64,000 nucleotides of DNA from NCBI GenBank assembly GCA_022826155.1, contig JAJDVL010000048.1:32719-96718 (forward strand). Direction: 5' to 3'. Positions 18,032-28,100 of the stretch are shown piece by piece. The notes under the pieces were generated by a model that was not told where the DNA came from, ran no database searches, and was given only the letters and a program-made list of their open reading frames with translations. A program made the translations under genes and the position numbers. Each line of letters begins with the position of its first letter. Within the stretch, counting starts at the first letter, position 1. Source of the stretch: Prochlorococcaceae cyanobacterium jk18x22bins.40. GTDB lineage: Bacteria > Cyanobacteriota > Cyanobacteriia > PCC-6307 > Cyanobiaceae.

Positions 18032-19189
18032 ATGATTCGACGTTTGACCGGCTTTGCCTTGGCGATGGTGTTGCTGGGTGGCCTGGCCACAGGGTGCAGT
18101 CGCCCGCGATCGTTGCAGTCGTCCGGCCCGGCCGAGTCCGGGGCGGACAATCTCCAGGTGCTGGCGGCCGACGGGGTGCTGTGCGACCTGACCCGCACCC
18201 TGGCCACGTCGTCTTTCACCGTCCATTGCCTTCTGTCCGGTGAAGAGGATCCCCATACGTTCTCCCTGTCCCCGGAGCAGCGGGGCCTCCTGGAGCAATC
18301 CGATCTTGTGCTCATCAACGGCCATGGCCTCACTTCCGTCCTGGCCACGCTTGCTGAAGAGGGAAGGGCCGTGGCCGTGGCGGAGGCCATTGAACTCCCG
18401 TCGTTGGAGGAAACCGACCCGCTCCCCATGGCCGACCACCATGACGATCACGGCCACAGCGAGGGCGATGACCACGGCCATGGAGACCGCCACGAGTTGA
18501 GCCACGGCGGGGAACACCATGACGATCATGACGACCACCATGAGCTGAGCCACAGCGACAGCCCCGATCCGCACTACGACGATCACCATGACCACGACCA
18601 TGACCACGGCGGTGTGGACCCCCATGTGTGGCATGACCCCGGGAACACCCAGGCCATGGCCATGGTGGTCACCCGGGAGTTGACCCAACTGGCGCCGGAA
18701 GACGCAACAGCCCTCTGGATGCTGAATCAGGAGACAATCGCCGTGCTGGAGGAGATGGGCGCTTGGGCTGAGCAGCAAGTGGAGACCATCCCACCCCAGC
18801 AGAGGGTTCTGGCCACCCGCCACAAGGCGTTCGGATATTATGCCCGGCGGTACGGCTTCAGGGAGTTGGCGCTTCAGGGCTTCAGCACCACCGAAGCAGT
18901 ACGGCCGGCCGTATTGGCCAATTTGCGCCGTGAATTGGCGGAAGCCAACGTGGTTGCTCTCTTCCCGGAGCATGACCCGCCCGGTCAGTCTCTGCGAGTG
19001 ATTTCCCAGCAGAGTGGCATTCCCCTCAGCCCCCGACACCTGATTGCCGACGGCCTTGCTGCTGGCCGGAGCACCGTGGAAACCTTCGTGGGCAACACCT
19101 GCGTCATCACCAACGGATTGCAAGGGCAGTGTGACGAGGCGGGAGGGGAAGCGTTGGCCAGCCGTTGGCGTGCGCTGGCGGATCAATAG
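18032..19189 (+). CDS. znuA: Zinc-binding lipoprotein of an ABC transporter, with His-rich loop
   Basis: A 385-residue cluster A-I substrate-binding protein that captures metal outside the inner membrane for ZnuBC. The N-terminus is a lipoprotein signal with lipobox LATGC, followed by a Ser-rich linker. The metal ligand region EEDPHTFSLSP is followed by a long His/Asp-rich loop at about residues 130-195 (HHDDHGHSEGDDHGHGD and further HHDH runs), typical of zinc rather than manganese binding proteins. The second half carries GVDPHVWHDPGNTQAMA and ATRHKAFGYYARRYG, and there is a C-terminal disulfide pair. The ATG at 18032 places the signal correctly; an upstream start at 18008 would add eight residues. 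Confidence 0.9.
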   Translation: MIRRLTGFALAMVLLGGLATGCSRPRSLQSSGPAESGADNLQVLAADGVLCDLTRTLATSSFTVHCLLSGEEDPHTFSLSPEQRGLLEQSDLVLINGHGLTSVLATLAEEGRAVAVAEAIELPSLEETDPLPMADHHDDHGHSEGDDHGHGDRHELSHGGEHHDDHDDHHELSHSDSPDPHYDDHHDHDHDHGGVDPHVWHDPGNTQAMAMVVTRELTQLAPEDATALWMLNQETIAVLEEMGAWAEQQVETIPPQQRVLATRHKAFGYYARRYGFRELALQGFSTTEAVRPAVLANLRRELAEANVVALFPEHDPPGQSLRVISQQSGIPLSPRHLIADGLAAGRSTVETFVGNTCVITNGLQGQCDEAGGEALASRWRALADQ

Positions 19190-19246
19190 TCGTCAATTGA
19201 GCGCCAGTTGGTTGGCCGAGCAGCCATGTCCCTGGCTTGACTGCTC

Positions 19247-19600
19247 TCACCAACTTTCAAAGGGTTCTGCCAACACCAGCAGATCCCCAGGCAGTGGCGT
19301 TGGGCAGCCCCGACGAAATAGCAACCAGCAAAATCCCCCCAGTCCAGAAGGATCCACCAGTCGCAGCAACACCTCCCGCTGGGTGAGCCGCTGGGCCAAA
19401 GGGGGACGGTCCGTCTCACCGAGGCGGCTCAGTTGCTGGACCAGGCCCAGGGTCAGCACGTCTTGGCTCTGGCTCATTTCACCACACCATGTCCAGCCCG
19501 CCTCCTCAGCCCAGTGGCGCAGCAGGTCAGTGTAGACGTGGGCAGTTGAGATCCATCTCGCCCGGCTGGAGGAAGGGATTGCCAATAGCCTGCTGTTCAT
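19247..19600 (-). CDS. Hypothetical protein
   Basis: A 117-residue frame from the ATG at 19600 (MNSRLLAIPSSSRARW). The region HVYTDLLRHWAEEAGWTWCGEM and LGLVQQLSRLGETDRPPLAQ looks like a genuine soluble protein with helical amphipathic segments and three Trp. I do not recognise a family. The frame stays open for another 149 codons upstream, but that part is Gln/His-rich and is probably the shadow of the broken plus-strand gene. It converges with znuA. Confidence 0.45.
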   Translation of the reverse strand: MNSRLLAIPSSSRARWISTAHVYTDLLRHWAEEAGWTWCGEMSQSQDVLTLGLVQQLSRLGETDRPPLAQRLTQREVLLRLVDPSGLGGFCWLLFRRGCPTPLPGDLLVLAEPFESW

Positions 19601-19930
19601 TCTGGCGGTGTGGCGGTGGCGGCCCTGCTGAGCTCCGCCATCGTTGGCCGTTGGGCGGTCTCCGGTAGTCAGGCAGATCCACAAGGGCAGTAGGAAAGCT
19701 ACCGGGGCCTGGCCAAGGTGCCGGGTCTGCCTGCCATGCTGCTGATCAGCAGCATGGCTACCTCTATTATTATCATCCTGCAGCAAAGCGCCCTGCCCCT
19801 GGATCTGGTGCGCGGCAGCCTGGGGCGGCCTGCCCTGGAGCTTGTGATGGGCAATCTGGTGGTGGCTGTACAGTTGGTATTGCTGGAGGTGATGCAGCTC
19901 CCCGTTTTCCCTGGCAATAGTGGATTGTAA
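19589..19930 (+). pseudogene. Remnant of a membrane-protein gene with an in-frame stop
   Basis: One plus-strand frame reads a hydrophobic helix (VAVAALLSSAIVGRWAVSG), then a TAG at 19691-19693, then continues in the same frame as SYRGLAKVPGLPAMLLISSM and a second hydrophobic stretch (LVVAVQLVLLEVMQL) to a TAA at 19928. Coding-like composition on both sides of the stop suggests a broken gene of a small multi-pass membrane protein. I do not recognise the family. There is no good start codon for the first part other than the GTG at 19610. Confidence 0.4.
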
Positions 19931-20050
19931 GCCCGTCTCCCAGGGCGGCAGGAGCGCTCCAGCAATCTTGCAGGGCATCCCCACCTGCTGGGGGACGGTG
20001 CAGCCAAGCCGCAACTGCCACGCCTTGGGCAGCGGGTCCGAGTTCATGAT

Positions 20051-20794
20051 ATGGTGGCCACATCCGCAGTCTCCTTGATGGTAGCCCCCAGCGCGTCGAA
20101 GATCACGAACTCGAAATCCGAAGTGATCCGAACTCCTTGGGGAGACTTGGTGCCAACAGTTGATGTGTTGCCTGTTGTCTATATTCTATTGGCGTATGGC
20201 GTTCTTCACTTTTTACCCTTCCAGATTTTGGGGTGGTTGGCGAATGAGGATGGACTGGCTGAATGGTTACAGTTCTGCGGTTACTTGTTTGCAGGTTTCT
20301 CGGCTTTAGTCGTTCTTGTCAAAGGGAGATTTCCATCTAGTTCAGTACAGGTATTTTGGTGGATTTTATTGACTATTTTTTGTTTCTTCATTGCAGGTGA
20401 GGAAATTAGTTGGGGAGAGAGAATTACAGGGATTGGCTTTGATACATTGCGTGACTTAAGTACACAGGGAGAATCGAATTTTCATAACTTGGAGGAGATT
20501 CAGACTTATTTACATTTCTCTTTCATCGCCTCTGGACTCTTCTTTGGGTGGATTGGTTGGAGGTTCTGGCCGTCAATTCAGGCCTTTCCTGCAAAGCGTT
20601 TTAGTTTATATTTTCTGTTTGTGGCTTTGTTTTATACTTACTTTGATTTGTCATATATTGTATATGGTGATCGGATCAGAAATTACCAAGAGGTCTTTGA
20701 ATTGTTAATGGCGCTTGGTCTGTTTTTACATTGTTTTTCTTACGCTCGCCCTTTGCTGCATTCAAGGCGCAGTTCCAGTTCCTCTCGGGATTGA
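20051..20794 (+). CDS. AT-rich multi-pass membrane protein of unknown function
   Basis: A 247-residue protein with about six hydrophobic segments (VLPVVYILLAYGVLHFLPF, VFWWILLTIFCFFIAGEE, FSLYFLFVALFYTYFDL). The hydrophilic motif GEEISWGERITG with the following NLQ/HNLEE-like stretch is probably the functional centre. Base composition is strikingly AT-rich against the GC-rich neighbours, suggesting horizontal transfer. The start is uncertain: GATG at 20051 gives an N-terminal extension, and a second ATG lies ten codons in. I cannot name a family or reaction. Confidence 0.6.
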   Translation: MVATSAVSLMVAPSASKITNSKSEVIRTPWGDLVPTVDVLPVVYILLAYGVLHFLPFQILGWLANEDGLAEWLQFCGYLFAGFSALVVLVKGRFPSSSVQVFWWILLTIFCFFIAGEEISWGERITGIGFDTLRDLSTQGESNFHNLEEIQTYLHFSFIASGLFFGWIGWRFWPSIQAFPAKRFSLYFLFVALFYTYFDLSYIVYGDRIRNYQEVFELLMALGLFLHCFSYARPLLHSRRSSSSSRD

Positions 20795-21140
20795 TCTGTC
20801 TTCAATCCACTGGATTGCTGGGTGAATGCTTTTGGTGAATCCACCAATTGGTCCCTTGGGATCAAGGCACCCCGTTCTCTCCAAATTCCCATGAAAGGGA
20901 ATCTGGAAAACGGCAAACCGAGAAACAAAAAGTGGAGCAGGCCATTATGGCGGGTTCACAACGGACAGTCATCCCAACGGGGCTTCCCATCGACACTTTG
21001 ACATGGGAACAGCAACACCATGGTCTCCCGGCTGGCTACTGCTGGGAGATATTGATGGTTCCCGTAAGGGCACCTCTGAACAAGATCTCTGGGGGGTAGC
21101 AAGAGCGGTAAGATGGAGTCCTGATTGGAGCTTGGCTGGG
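20795..21140. other. Intergenic region left of the broken IS element
   Basis: About 350 bases without a supported gene. It holds a small inverted repeat (TTGGTG/CACCAA near 20838) and another around 20884-20905 (TTCCC/GGGAA), neither followed by a T-run. The left inverted repeat of the IS could lie near 21070-21130, but no matching copy is visible right of the transposase gene. Confidence 0.3.
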
Positions 21141-22090
21141 ATGGAGAGGGTGTAGAGGAGCTTTGCGGATCTTGAGTATGAGAGCAAGAAACACAAGACG
21201 CGGAGGGAGGGTTTTCTGGAGAGGATGGAGGTGCTGGTTCCCTGGGAGTGTCTGCGGGAGGAGACCAGGCCGTACTACCCAAAAGCCGGCAGGGGGAGAG
21301 CGTCCTATGAGCTGGAGTCCATGTTGCGCGTGCATTATGTGCAACTCTTCTACAACTTCAGCGATCCAGCCACCGAAGACATGCTCTATGAGATTGAGAG
21401 GGTGCGACGTTTTACCGGTATCAGTCTGAACAAGGTGCCGGACGAGACGACGATTCTCAACTTCCGCCATCTGCTGGAGCGTCATGGGTTGCCCCAGATG
21501 TTGTTTGAGAGCATCAAGGAGCATCTGCCAGAAGAAGGGCTGATACTTAAAGAAGGAACGATTGTGGATGGCAGTATCATTGAAGCGTCCAGTTCGACGA
21601 AGAACCAAAAAAGGGAACGGGATCCAGAGATGAAGCAGATCCAGAAGGAGAATCAGCGGCACTTCGGTATGAAGCTCCACGTGGGAGTAGATGATCAAAG
21701 CGGTCTGGTCCATAGCCTGGCGACAACCTCTGCCAACAGGCATGGCCTGACAGCTTCAGAAGAGTTGCTCCACGGAGAGGAAGTCCGTGTTTGGGGAGAT
21801 GGAGGGTACCGTGGAATGGAGAAGCGTGAGGCCCATAAGGATCGCCAGTGGCATGGCACGTTGCCATGGGTCCGTCACAGCGCAGGAGATGGGCCAGAGA
21901 TGAACTGGAACGGCTGATGGAAGCGTGCAAGTCCGGTGTGAGGGTTAAGGGGGAACAGGTCTTTTTCTATGTGAAGCAGATGTTTGGCTACCGCAAGGTG
22001 TGCTACCGCAGCCTGGAGAAGAAGGAGAATCGGCTGGCCCTGGTGCTTGGATTTGCCAATCTGCTGCGGGGAGAATCCTGTATGGTGTGA
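21141..22090 (+). pseudogene. IS5-family (DDE) transposase, inactivated
   Basis: The gene starts at the ATG at 21141, meets a TAG at codon 5 (21153-21155), then reads on as SFADLEYESKKHKTRREGFL, the usual N-terminus of IS5-type transposases, and VPWECLREETRPYYPKAGRG. DDE residues are seen in GTIVDGSIIEAS and WGDGGYRG. At 21849-21858 the pentamer TGGCA is tandemly duplicated, shifting the frame; removing one copy restores QWHVAMGPSQRRR and the C-terminal block GEQVFFYVKQMFGYRK (with the catalytic Glu) to the stop at 22090. Two independent lesions show a dead element. Clear terminal inverted repeats are not visible. Confidence 0.85.
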
Positions 22091-22150
22091 TGTTCACGAG
22101 ATAGCTGTATCTGATTACCGTTAATCAGGTAGAAAGCTAATCATTCAGCA

Positions 22151-22673
22151 TCACTTTTGACGACGGGTAGCTCTTCTTAAGGGGTATATCCCACTCATCA
22201 CAACCCAGCATCTTGCATGGTCAATCTTTATGGACTTATTCAGAAATTCCTTAAGCTTGTCCATAGTCTGGAAGTCAATCCTCTCGCCCACGCTTCTAAT
22301 TTGCTCATTTAATAAATCCAATTTTCTCAACACTTGCACAAATCCGTGAGCAGTCACACCTGCATTCACTGCTGCCAGATAGGGGAACATCCACTGAAGA
22401 GCTCGTGCCGTATGAACAGAACAGGACAGGGGATGGCTTTTACCATATTTTTAGAGCATTGCCATCGCGCAACCACATCACCGTCTTTTCCGCCACAACA
22501 TCGGCTCTTCCTGCCATCTCTCGCACAACACCGCCTACCCGTTCATAGACACCCCTATTCAATCCTTTGGTGATGGAAACAGGAATATTGGTGGCGACCT
22601 TGACAGCCGAACTGAAGATCTTGAGCGTGGCGGAGGAGGAGTTGCCGAAGAGGTCCCCAATCTGTTGAATCAT
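22151..22673 (-). pseudogene. Split hypothetical gene (two frames)
   Basis: Read on the minus strand, an N-terminal frame starts at 22673 (MIQQIGDLFGNSSSATLKIF) and ends at 22440. A second frame continues as HTARALQWMFPYLAAVNAG, down to 22151 with LRKLDLLNEQIRSVGERIDF. Matching composition and order suggest one original gene of about 165 residues broken by a frameshift between 22400 and 22445. Both halves are amphipathic helical and contain no recognised domain. It lies next to the dead transposase, in the decaying part of the window. Confidence 0.4.
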
Positions 22674-23267
22674 CGGTGGGCGTGCAGGAGAACATGGTTA
22701 AGGTCGCAAACGACCGCTGGCTTCTGAGGCCACCTTCACTTGGCTCAAAACAAAATCAGGGTGAGATGGCTGATCCAAGGGGATGGCCCTTGTTCAGCAG
22801 TGGAGAGCAGGAAGGATGGCAGTGCGTCCCTGGTAGGTTGCTGAATGACCGACCTTGGGTTTATCTTCGACTTATTCAGAAGAGCCAGGAGACGAGCAGC
22901 TTCAGGCAATACTTGGCGACAATAATGATGCGGCTCTCTCTGCTGTCTTCGTTGTGGGGCAATCCCCACCCGCAAGAGGCCTGATTTCAGCAACGGTTGC
23001 CGCGTCCCACCGTCCATGCTGGGGTCTGTTTCCGCCCAATTGTCCATGACCCTGGATCAACTCCTCACAACTGCGGTCAGCGTCTTCACAGCGTCCGTCG
23101 TCCTGACCCTCTGGCGGGCCTCCACGGCAACGGGTTCCAACAGTCGCTGAATTCCCTTTCAGGAGGCAAACAAATCCCACCTCCGGTGCCGTATCCCCTC
23201 GTGAGGCGTCGGACCTGCAAGGCAGTCTACCGTTGGGAGGCGTGAACCGTCTCCCAACGCGACAGCC
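22674..23267. other. Intergenic region, no convincing gene
   Basis: About 590 bases without a supported gene. A tiny frame at 23046-23150 (34 residues, starting MTLDQLLTTAVSVFTASVVL) would encode a single-pass membrane peptide, in the size class of photosystem and cytochrome b6f small subunits, but I cannot match it to one. Other frames here have random-looking composition. Confidence 0.35.
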
Positions 23268-24080
23268 ATGGAATCCATTGACTGGCTCTGGATCATTCAT
23301 CCTGCCCTCGCTGTCGTTCTCATTTATCCCCTCGCGGGTGTGGTGATGCGCTTGGGTGTGCAAACCCGGCGGCGCCGGGTGGATGACGCCAACCTGCCTG
23401 CCAATGCTGCCCGTGATCACGTGGACCTGGGCAAGTGGTTGGCAACAGGGATGGTGGTCCTTGTTCTGGTAGCTGTCACCGTTCCTATCTTCACCAAGTC
23501 CTTCTGGCCCGATCCTGATCCGGAGAGCCTGCAAGCCTTATCTGTTCTGCTGGTCCATGGCACGGATCACGCCATGACCGGGAACGGCGGCAGCCCACAG
23601 GATTTGCGGGGCCTGTCCCTTCTTTTGGCCTTGGCCGGCACGGTCATTGCCCTGGTGGTGCTCTGGCGGGTCCAGCAACGCTGGCAGCGCATCCTTTTTG
23701 CCCTGCTCACCTGGGGAGGGATCCTGGGTCTTGGCGCCCAGCCGGAGGTGTGGCGTGTCAGTGACGACCCCCGCACCTTTGCGTTCTGGACATCCCATTA
23801 CTGGACGGGTGTAGGGCTGGTGGGGCTGATGGTCTTCTCCATGGCGATCCGGCCGGAAATTGTGCGGCGCCTGGCCTGGCGTCGGGTACACATTGTCATC
23901 AACATCCTGGTGGTCATCCTGTTTTTTGCCCAAGGGATCAGCGGTCCCAAGGATTTGCTGGAAATCCCCCTGCACTGGCAGCAACCCGCCATCTACCAAT
24001 GTGACTTCAACGCCCGCCGCTGTCCCCAGGCACTTGAGCAGGTCACAGTAGAGCCCTCGATGGTGCATCCTGTGGGCTGA
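23268..24080 (+). CDS. DUF4079 family membrane protein
   Basis: A 270-residue cyanobacterial membrane protein with about six membrane segments and conserved His residues in WIIHPALAVVLIYPLAG and FWTSHYWTGVGLVGLM, matching the DUF4079 pattern of His-bearing helices that may bind heme. The C-terminus ends in a Cys-containing tail (YQCDFNARRCPQAL). The function is unknown. It lies just upstream of a decayed glycosyltransferase relic on the same strand. Confidence 0.75.
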   Translation: MESIDWLWIIHPALAVVLIYPLAGVVMRLGVQTRRRRVDDANLPANAARDHVDLGKWLATGMVVLVLVAVTVPIFTKSFWPDPDPESLQALSVLLVHGTDHAMTGNGGSPQDLRGLSLLLALAGTVIALVVLWRVQQRWQRILFALLTWGGILGLGAQPEVWRVSDDPRTFAFWTSHYWTGVGLVGLMVFSMAIRPEIVRRLAWRRVHIVINILVVILFFAQGISGPKDLLEIPLHWQQPAIYQCDFNARRCPQALEQVTVEPSMVHPVG

Positions 24081-24097
24081 GAGGACCGGTTGTGCAA

Positions 24098-24790
24098 CTG
24101 TTGCCCACGCTGCTGGTGGTGCTCACCTGCTGCTGGCTCATCCGGCGTTCCGAAGACCAATGCCCCCATGGCGGCGGCGCCTGGCCATTGTGCTGATCAT
24201 CAGCCTGGCGGCCCGTTATCTCCTCTGGCGGGTGTTGTTTGGCCTGAACCAGAAAATCCCCCATGGCGTTGGGCTTGAGTTGGCTGCTGCTGGCTTGCGA
24301 AGGCTGGCTGATCCTGACGGGCCTCCTGCAGATTGGCTTGTCGTTCTCCGGGCGGGGATCGCATCGCCGCTGCAGCGGACGGCGGGGCCCTGCTGCAACG
24401 GTGCCCCAGCCTTCTCATGCCCGCTACCCCCGCCGCCGGGGACGCCAGCACGCCAAAGCGGGCAATCTCAACGAGGCGCTACCCCACTGCCATGGGGAGT
24501 TGATGGCGGTATTTGAGCCGGTGCGAGACAGTGTATGGGCCAACGCCCCAAGTCCCGCTGGGCCTGGAGTTTGATGCTGCCCACTCTGGTGCTGTTCGTC
24601 CTCAACGGCTGGAATTTCCTGAGGCTGCTGTCCGTCCTGCCCCCCAGCCCGACCATGGCCGCCATGCCCAGCCAGCAGCAGGCGGAGGGGAATCGGCTTG
24701 TGGGACTCCTCTGGAGTGGGCTGAATTTCGTCGGTCAGCCGCCATGCCCGCAGGTCCATGGCGCCCAATTCCCGTAGCCATTACTATGGA
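24098..24790 (+). pseudogene. Relic of a cellulose-synthase-like family 2 glycosyltransferase
   Basis: Fragments in shifting frames follow the order of a membrane GT2 protein: an N-terminal membrane pair (RLAIVLIISLAARYLLWRVL, then SWLLLACEGWLILTGLLQIG), the conserved HAKAGNLNEAL motif that precedes the second catalytic Asp (AKAGNLNxAL is diagnostic of BcsA-type enzymes), then LMAVFE, then C-terminal membrane helices (SLMLPTLVLFVLNGWNFLRL and NRLVGLLWSGLNFVG). The catalytic core and several helices are deleted and at least three frameshifts are needed. An apparently intact but different GT2 gene exists at 53965-55266. Confidence 0.7.
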
Positions 24791-24856
24791 TGAAGAGCCC
24801 TGTGTGCCAACCCGCCTCCTTGCCGCCTTGTACTTACCTGACGACGGATTGCAACC

Positions 24857-25033
24857 ATGCCCCTCATTCCCCGCTGGCGTTTCATGACCAGTGAAGCCAA
24901 AGCCCTGGTTCGCACCATGGGGATCTCCGTCATCCTGCTGCTGGTGGTCCTGGTGGCGTTCCGCACTCTCGCCGGCCTGCTGTGGCCCATTGTGCTGGTG
25001 GGTTTTTTACTCTGGCTGTTACTCAGACGTTGA
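24857..25033 (+). CDS. Small two-helix membrane protein
   Basis: A 58-residue frame (start MPLIPRWRFMTSEAKAL, stop TGA at 25031) with a basic N-terminus, an amphipathic segment and a nearly continuous hydrophobic region (ISVILLLVVLVAFRTLAGLL, then PIVLVGFLLWLLLRR). Composition is typical of small conserved cyanobacterial membrane proteins. No function can be given. It ends 34 bp before the tRNA gene. Confidence 0.55.
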   Translation: MPLIPRWRFMTSEAKALVRTMGISVILLLVVLVAFRTLAGLLWPIVLVGFLLWLLLRR

Positions 25034-25067
25034 GCGGGTGGTTTAAGATCCAAGCCTCCCGGTCCAT

Positions 25068-25139
25068 GCCGGCATAGCTCAGTGGTAGAGCAGCGCTTTT
25101 GTAAAGCGAAGGTCGTCGGTTCAAATCCGTCTGTCGGCT
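25068..25139 (+). tRNA. tRNA-Thr (anticodon UGU)
   Basis: A 72-base cloverleaf: acceptor stem GCCGGCA with TGTCGGC, D-arm AGCTCAGTGGTAGAGC, anticodon arm CGCT-TTTGTAA-AGCG giving anticodon TGT, T-arm with GGTTCAAATCC, discriminator T. CCA is not encoded. It reads ACA/ACG threonine codons. Confidence 0.95.
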
Positions 25140-25167
25140 TCTAGCAACAGTGGTCCAGGTGAGTGAT

Positions 25168-28100
25168 ATGGCCCAGCATCAATGGCGGTTCTGGATTGAC
25201 CGGGGGGGCACGTTCACCGACATCGTGGCCAGAACTCCGGACGGCAGCCTCAAAACCCATAAACTGCTTTCCGATAACCCCCGACAATCCCTGGACGCAC
25301 CGGTGCAGGGCATTCGGGAGGTGCTGAACCTGGCCCCGGGAGACCCCATTCCGTCCCAGGCCATTGCCGAGGTGAGGGTAGGCACCACCGTGGCCACCAA
25401 TGCCCTGCTGGAGCGCAAAGGCGAGCAGGTTGCCCTGGCCGTCACCCGTGGGTTTCGCCATGCTTTGTCCATTGGCAACCAGGCCCGGCCCCGCCTGTTT
25501 GACCTGGAGATTCGCCGGACCGAGTTGCTCTACACCCAGGTGGTGGAGATTGAAGAACGCATTGATGCCCAGGGCCGGGTCGTTCGCCCCCTGAACCACC
25601 ACCAGACCCGCGCCACCCTCCAGGCGGTCCATGACGCGGGGATTCGCACCCTGGCCGTTGTGTTGCTCCATAGCTACCGTGCCCCGGCCCATGAACAGAT
25701 CTGTGGGGCCATTGCGGCGGACATCGGCTTCCGTCACGTCTTCCTCAGCCACCAGGTGAGCCCCTTGATCAAGGTGGTGGGGCGCGGTGAGACCACCGTT
25801 GTGGACGCCTATCTCTCCCCTCTCCTGCAGCGTTACGTGGACCACCTGGCGGCAGAGTTGGGGGATGTTCCCCTGCTGTTCATGCAGTCCAGCGGGGGCT
25901 TGACGGCAGCACGGCAGTTTCAGGGGAAAGACGCCGTTTTGTCCGGTCCTGCAGCGGGCGTGGTGGGGGCTGTGGCGGTGACGAAAGCCGCGGGGTTCGG
26001 TCCCCCCATGATCAGCTTCGACATGGGAGGCACCTCCACGGACGTGAGCCTCTGCCATGGGGGGTACAGCCGCAGCCTGGAGGCCCAGGTGGCCGGCGTC
26101 CGTCTCCAGACGCCCATGCTGAACATCCATACGGTGGCGGCGGGCGGGGGCTCCGTCTGTTCCTTTGCCCAGGGTCGTTACCAGGTGGGGCCGGACAGCG
26201 CCGGCGCGGATCCGGGCCCAGCCTGCTACGGCCGTGGCGGTCCCCTCACGGTGACGGACTGCAACCTGATCCTGGGCAAGTTGCAGTCCCAGCATTGTCC
26301 CACCGTGTTTGGCCCCAACCGCCAGTCTGCCCTGGATCCGGTGGCGGCCCGTCGGAAGCTGACGGCCATGGCGGCCGCCGTTGCCCAAGCCACAGGACAA
26401 CCCCAATCCCTGATGGCTGTGGCAACGGGCTTCATCACCGTTGCCGTGGAGACCATGGCCAAAGCCATGAAGACCATCTCCCTGGAGCGGGGCTGCGAGG
26501 TGAGGCACGCCACCCTCTGCGGGTTTGGGGGCGCCGCCGGGCAACATGCCTGTCTGGTGGCGGACGTGTTGGGAATTCGCCGCATCCTGTTCCACCCCAT
26601 GGCCGGCGTGTTGTCCGCCTATGGGCTGGGCCAGGCCGCGATTCGCGCCCTACGGCAGCAGTCCCTCAATCGTCCCCTTCCCCTGGGCAGCCGGTTGGAG
26701 CAGCCCGTGGCGGCCACCCTGGATCACCTGGCCCAGGCCGCCCGGCAGGCGGTGGCCAGCCAGGGCGTCCACCCCACGCGGATCACCGTCCAGCGCCGTC
26801 TTCACCTGCGCTATGACGGCTCCGATACCGCCCTGGAAGTACCGGCCGGCAGTCCAGCGGGCATGGTGGAAGAGTTCACGCGTCGCCACCAGCAGCGCTA
26901 CGGCTTTTTGATGGAGAACAAGCCGTTGATCATCGCCACGGCTGCGGTGGAAGCCGTTGGCCATGCCCAGCCGCTGGCTCAACCCCGTCAGGACCACAAG
27001 GCAACCCAGCCTGCCACACCCATCAATAGTGTGGTGGTGGTCCTCAGCGGTCGCCCCCACATGGCGCCGGTCTATGATCGGACCACGCTCCGGGCCGGTG
27101 TTGTTCTGTCGGGACCCGCCTTGATCAGTGAGGCCGTGGCCACAACCGTTGTGGAGCCAGGCTGGCAAGCCCAACGTACCGACCAGGGCGATCTGATCCT
27201 GGAAAGAACAGGCGCAAAAGCAGAAGGTCCTGTTATTGCCAGGGAGGTGGATCCGGTGATGTTGGAAGTGTTTCACAGCCGCTATATGTCCATTGCGGAA
27301 CAGATGGGCGTCACGCTGCAAAATACAGCGTCTTCTGTGAACATCAAGGAGCGCTGTGATTTTTCCTGTGCCGTCTTTGATACCCACGGCAATCTGGTGG
27401 CCAATGCTCCCCACCTGCCCGTTCACCTGGGTTCCATGTCCGAGAGTGTGCGGCAGGTGGTGCAGGCCCAGGGAGCCCGCATGAAACCCGGTGATGCTTA
27501 CGTCCTCAACAGCCCCTATCTCGGTGGCACCCATCTGCCGGATATCACGGTGATCACCCCTGTCTTTGATCCACGAGGACAGGACGTTCTGTTTTATGTG
27601 GGCAGCCGGGGACACCATGCGGACGTGGGGGGAATCTCCCCCGGCTCCATGCCTCCCAACTCCCGCTCCATTGGGGAGGAGGGGGTGATCATTCCCATCA
27701 GCAGGATTGTAGAGGCGGGACGCTTTCAAGAGCAAGCCATGCGGGCTATTCTCACCAGTGGACCCTATCCCGTCCGCAACCCTGATCAAAACATTGCCGA
27801 TTTACAAGCCCAAGTTGCTGCCAATGCCCGTGGCGTGGCGGAGTTGCAGCAGCTTGTGGAGGAATTCCAACTGGCCACTGTTCAAGACTACATGGGCCAT
27901 GTGCAAGCCAACGCCGAGGAGTCTGTCCGCCAGGTAATCTGTTCCCTGAACAGTGGTCAATTCTCCTATGAATTGGATAACGGCGCCATGGTTCAAGTCA
28001 CGGTGTCCGTTGATCATCAACAACGCAGCGCCGTTGTGGACTTTACCGGCAGCAGCCCCCAGTTGGGCAATAATTTCAATGCCCCAACAGCCATCACCAG

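Noticed and set aside
23046..23150. 34-residue membrane peptide as a photosystem or b6f small subunit
   Set aside because: It does not match any small subunit sequence I can recall (PsbX, Psb30, PetM, PsbM were considered), so it is only mentioned in the intergenic entry.
22902..23534. Minus-strand frame of 210 codons before DUF4079
   Set aside because: It runs antisense into the DUF4079 gene and has Gly/Arg/His-rich random composition.
25141..26595. Minus-strand frame of 484 codons opposite oplAH
   Set aside because: Gly/His/Gln-rich antisense shadow; the plus strand encodes a well-conserved 5-oxoprolinase.
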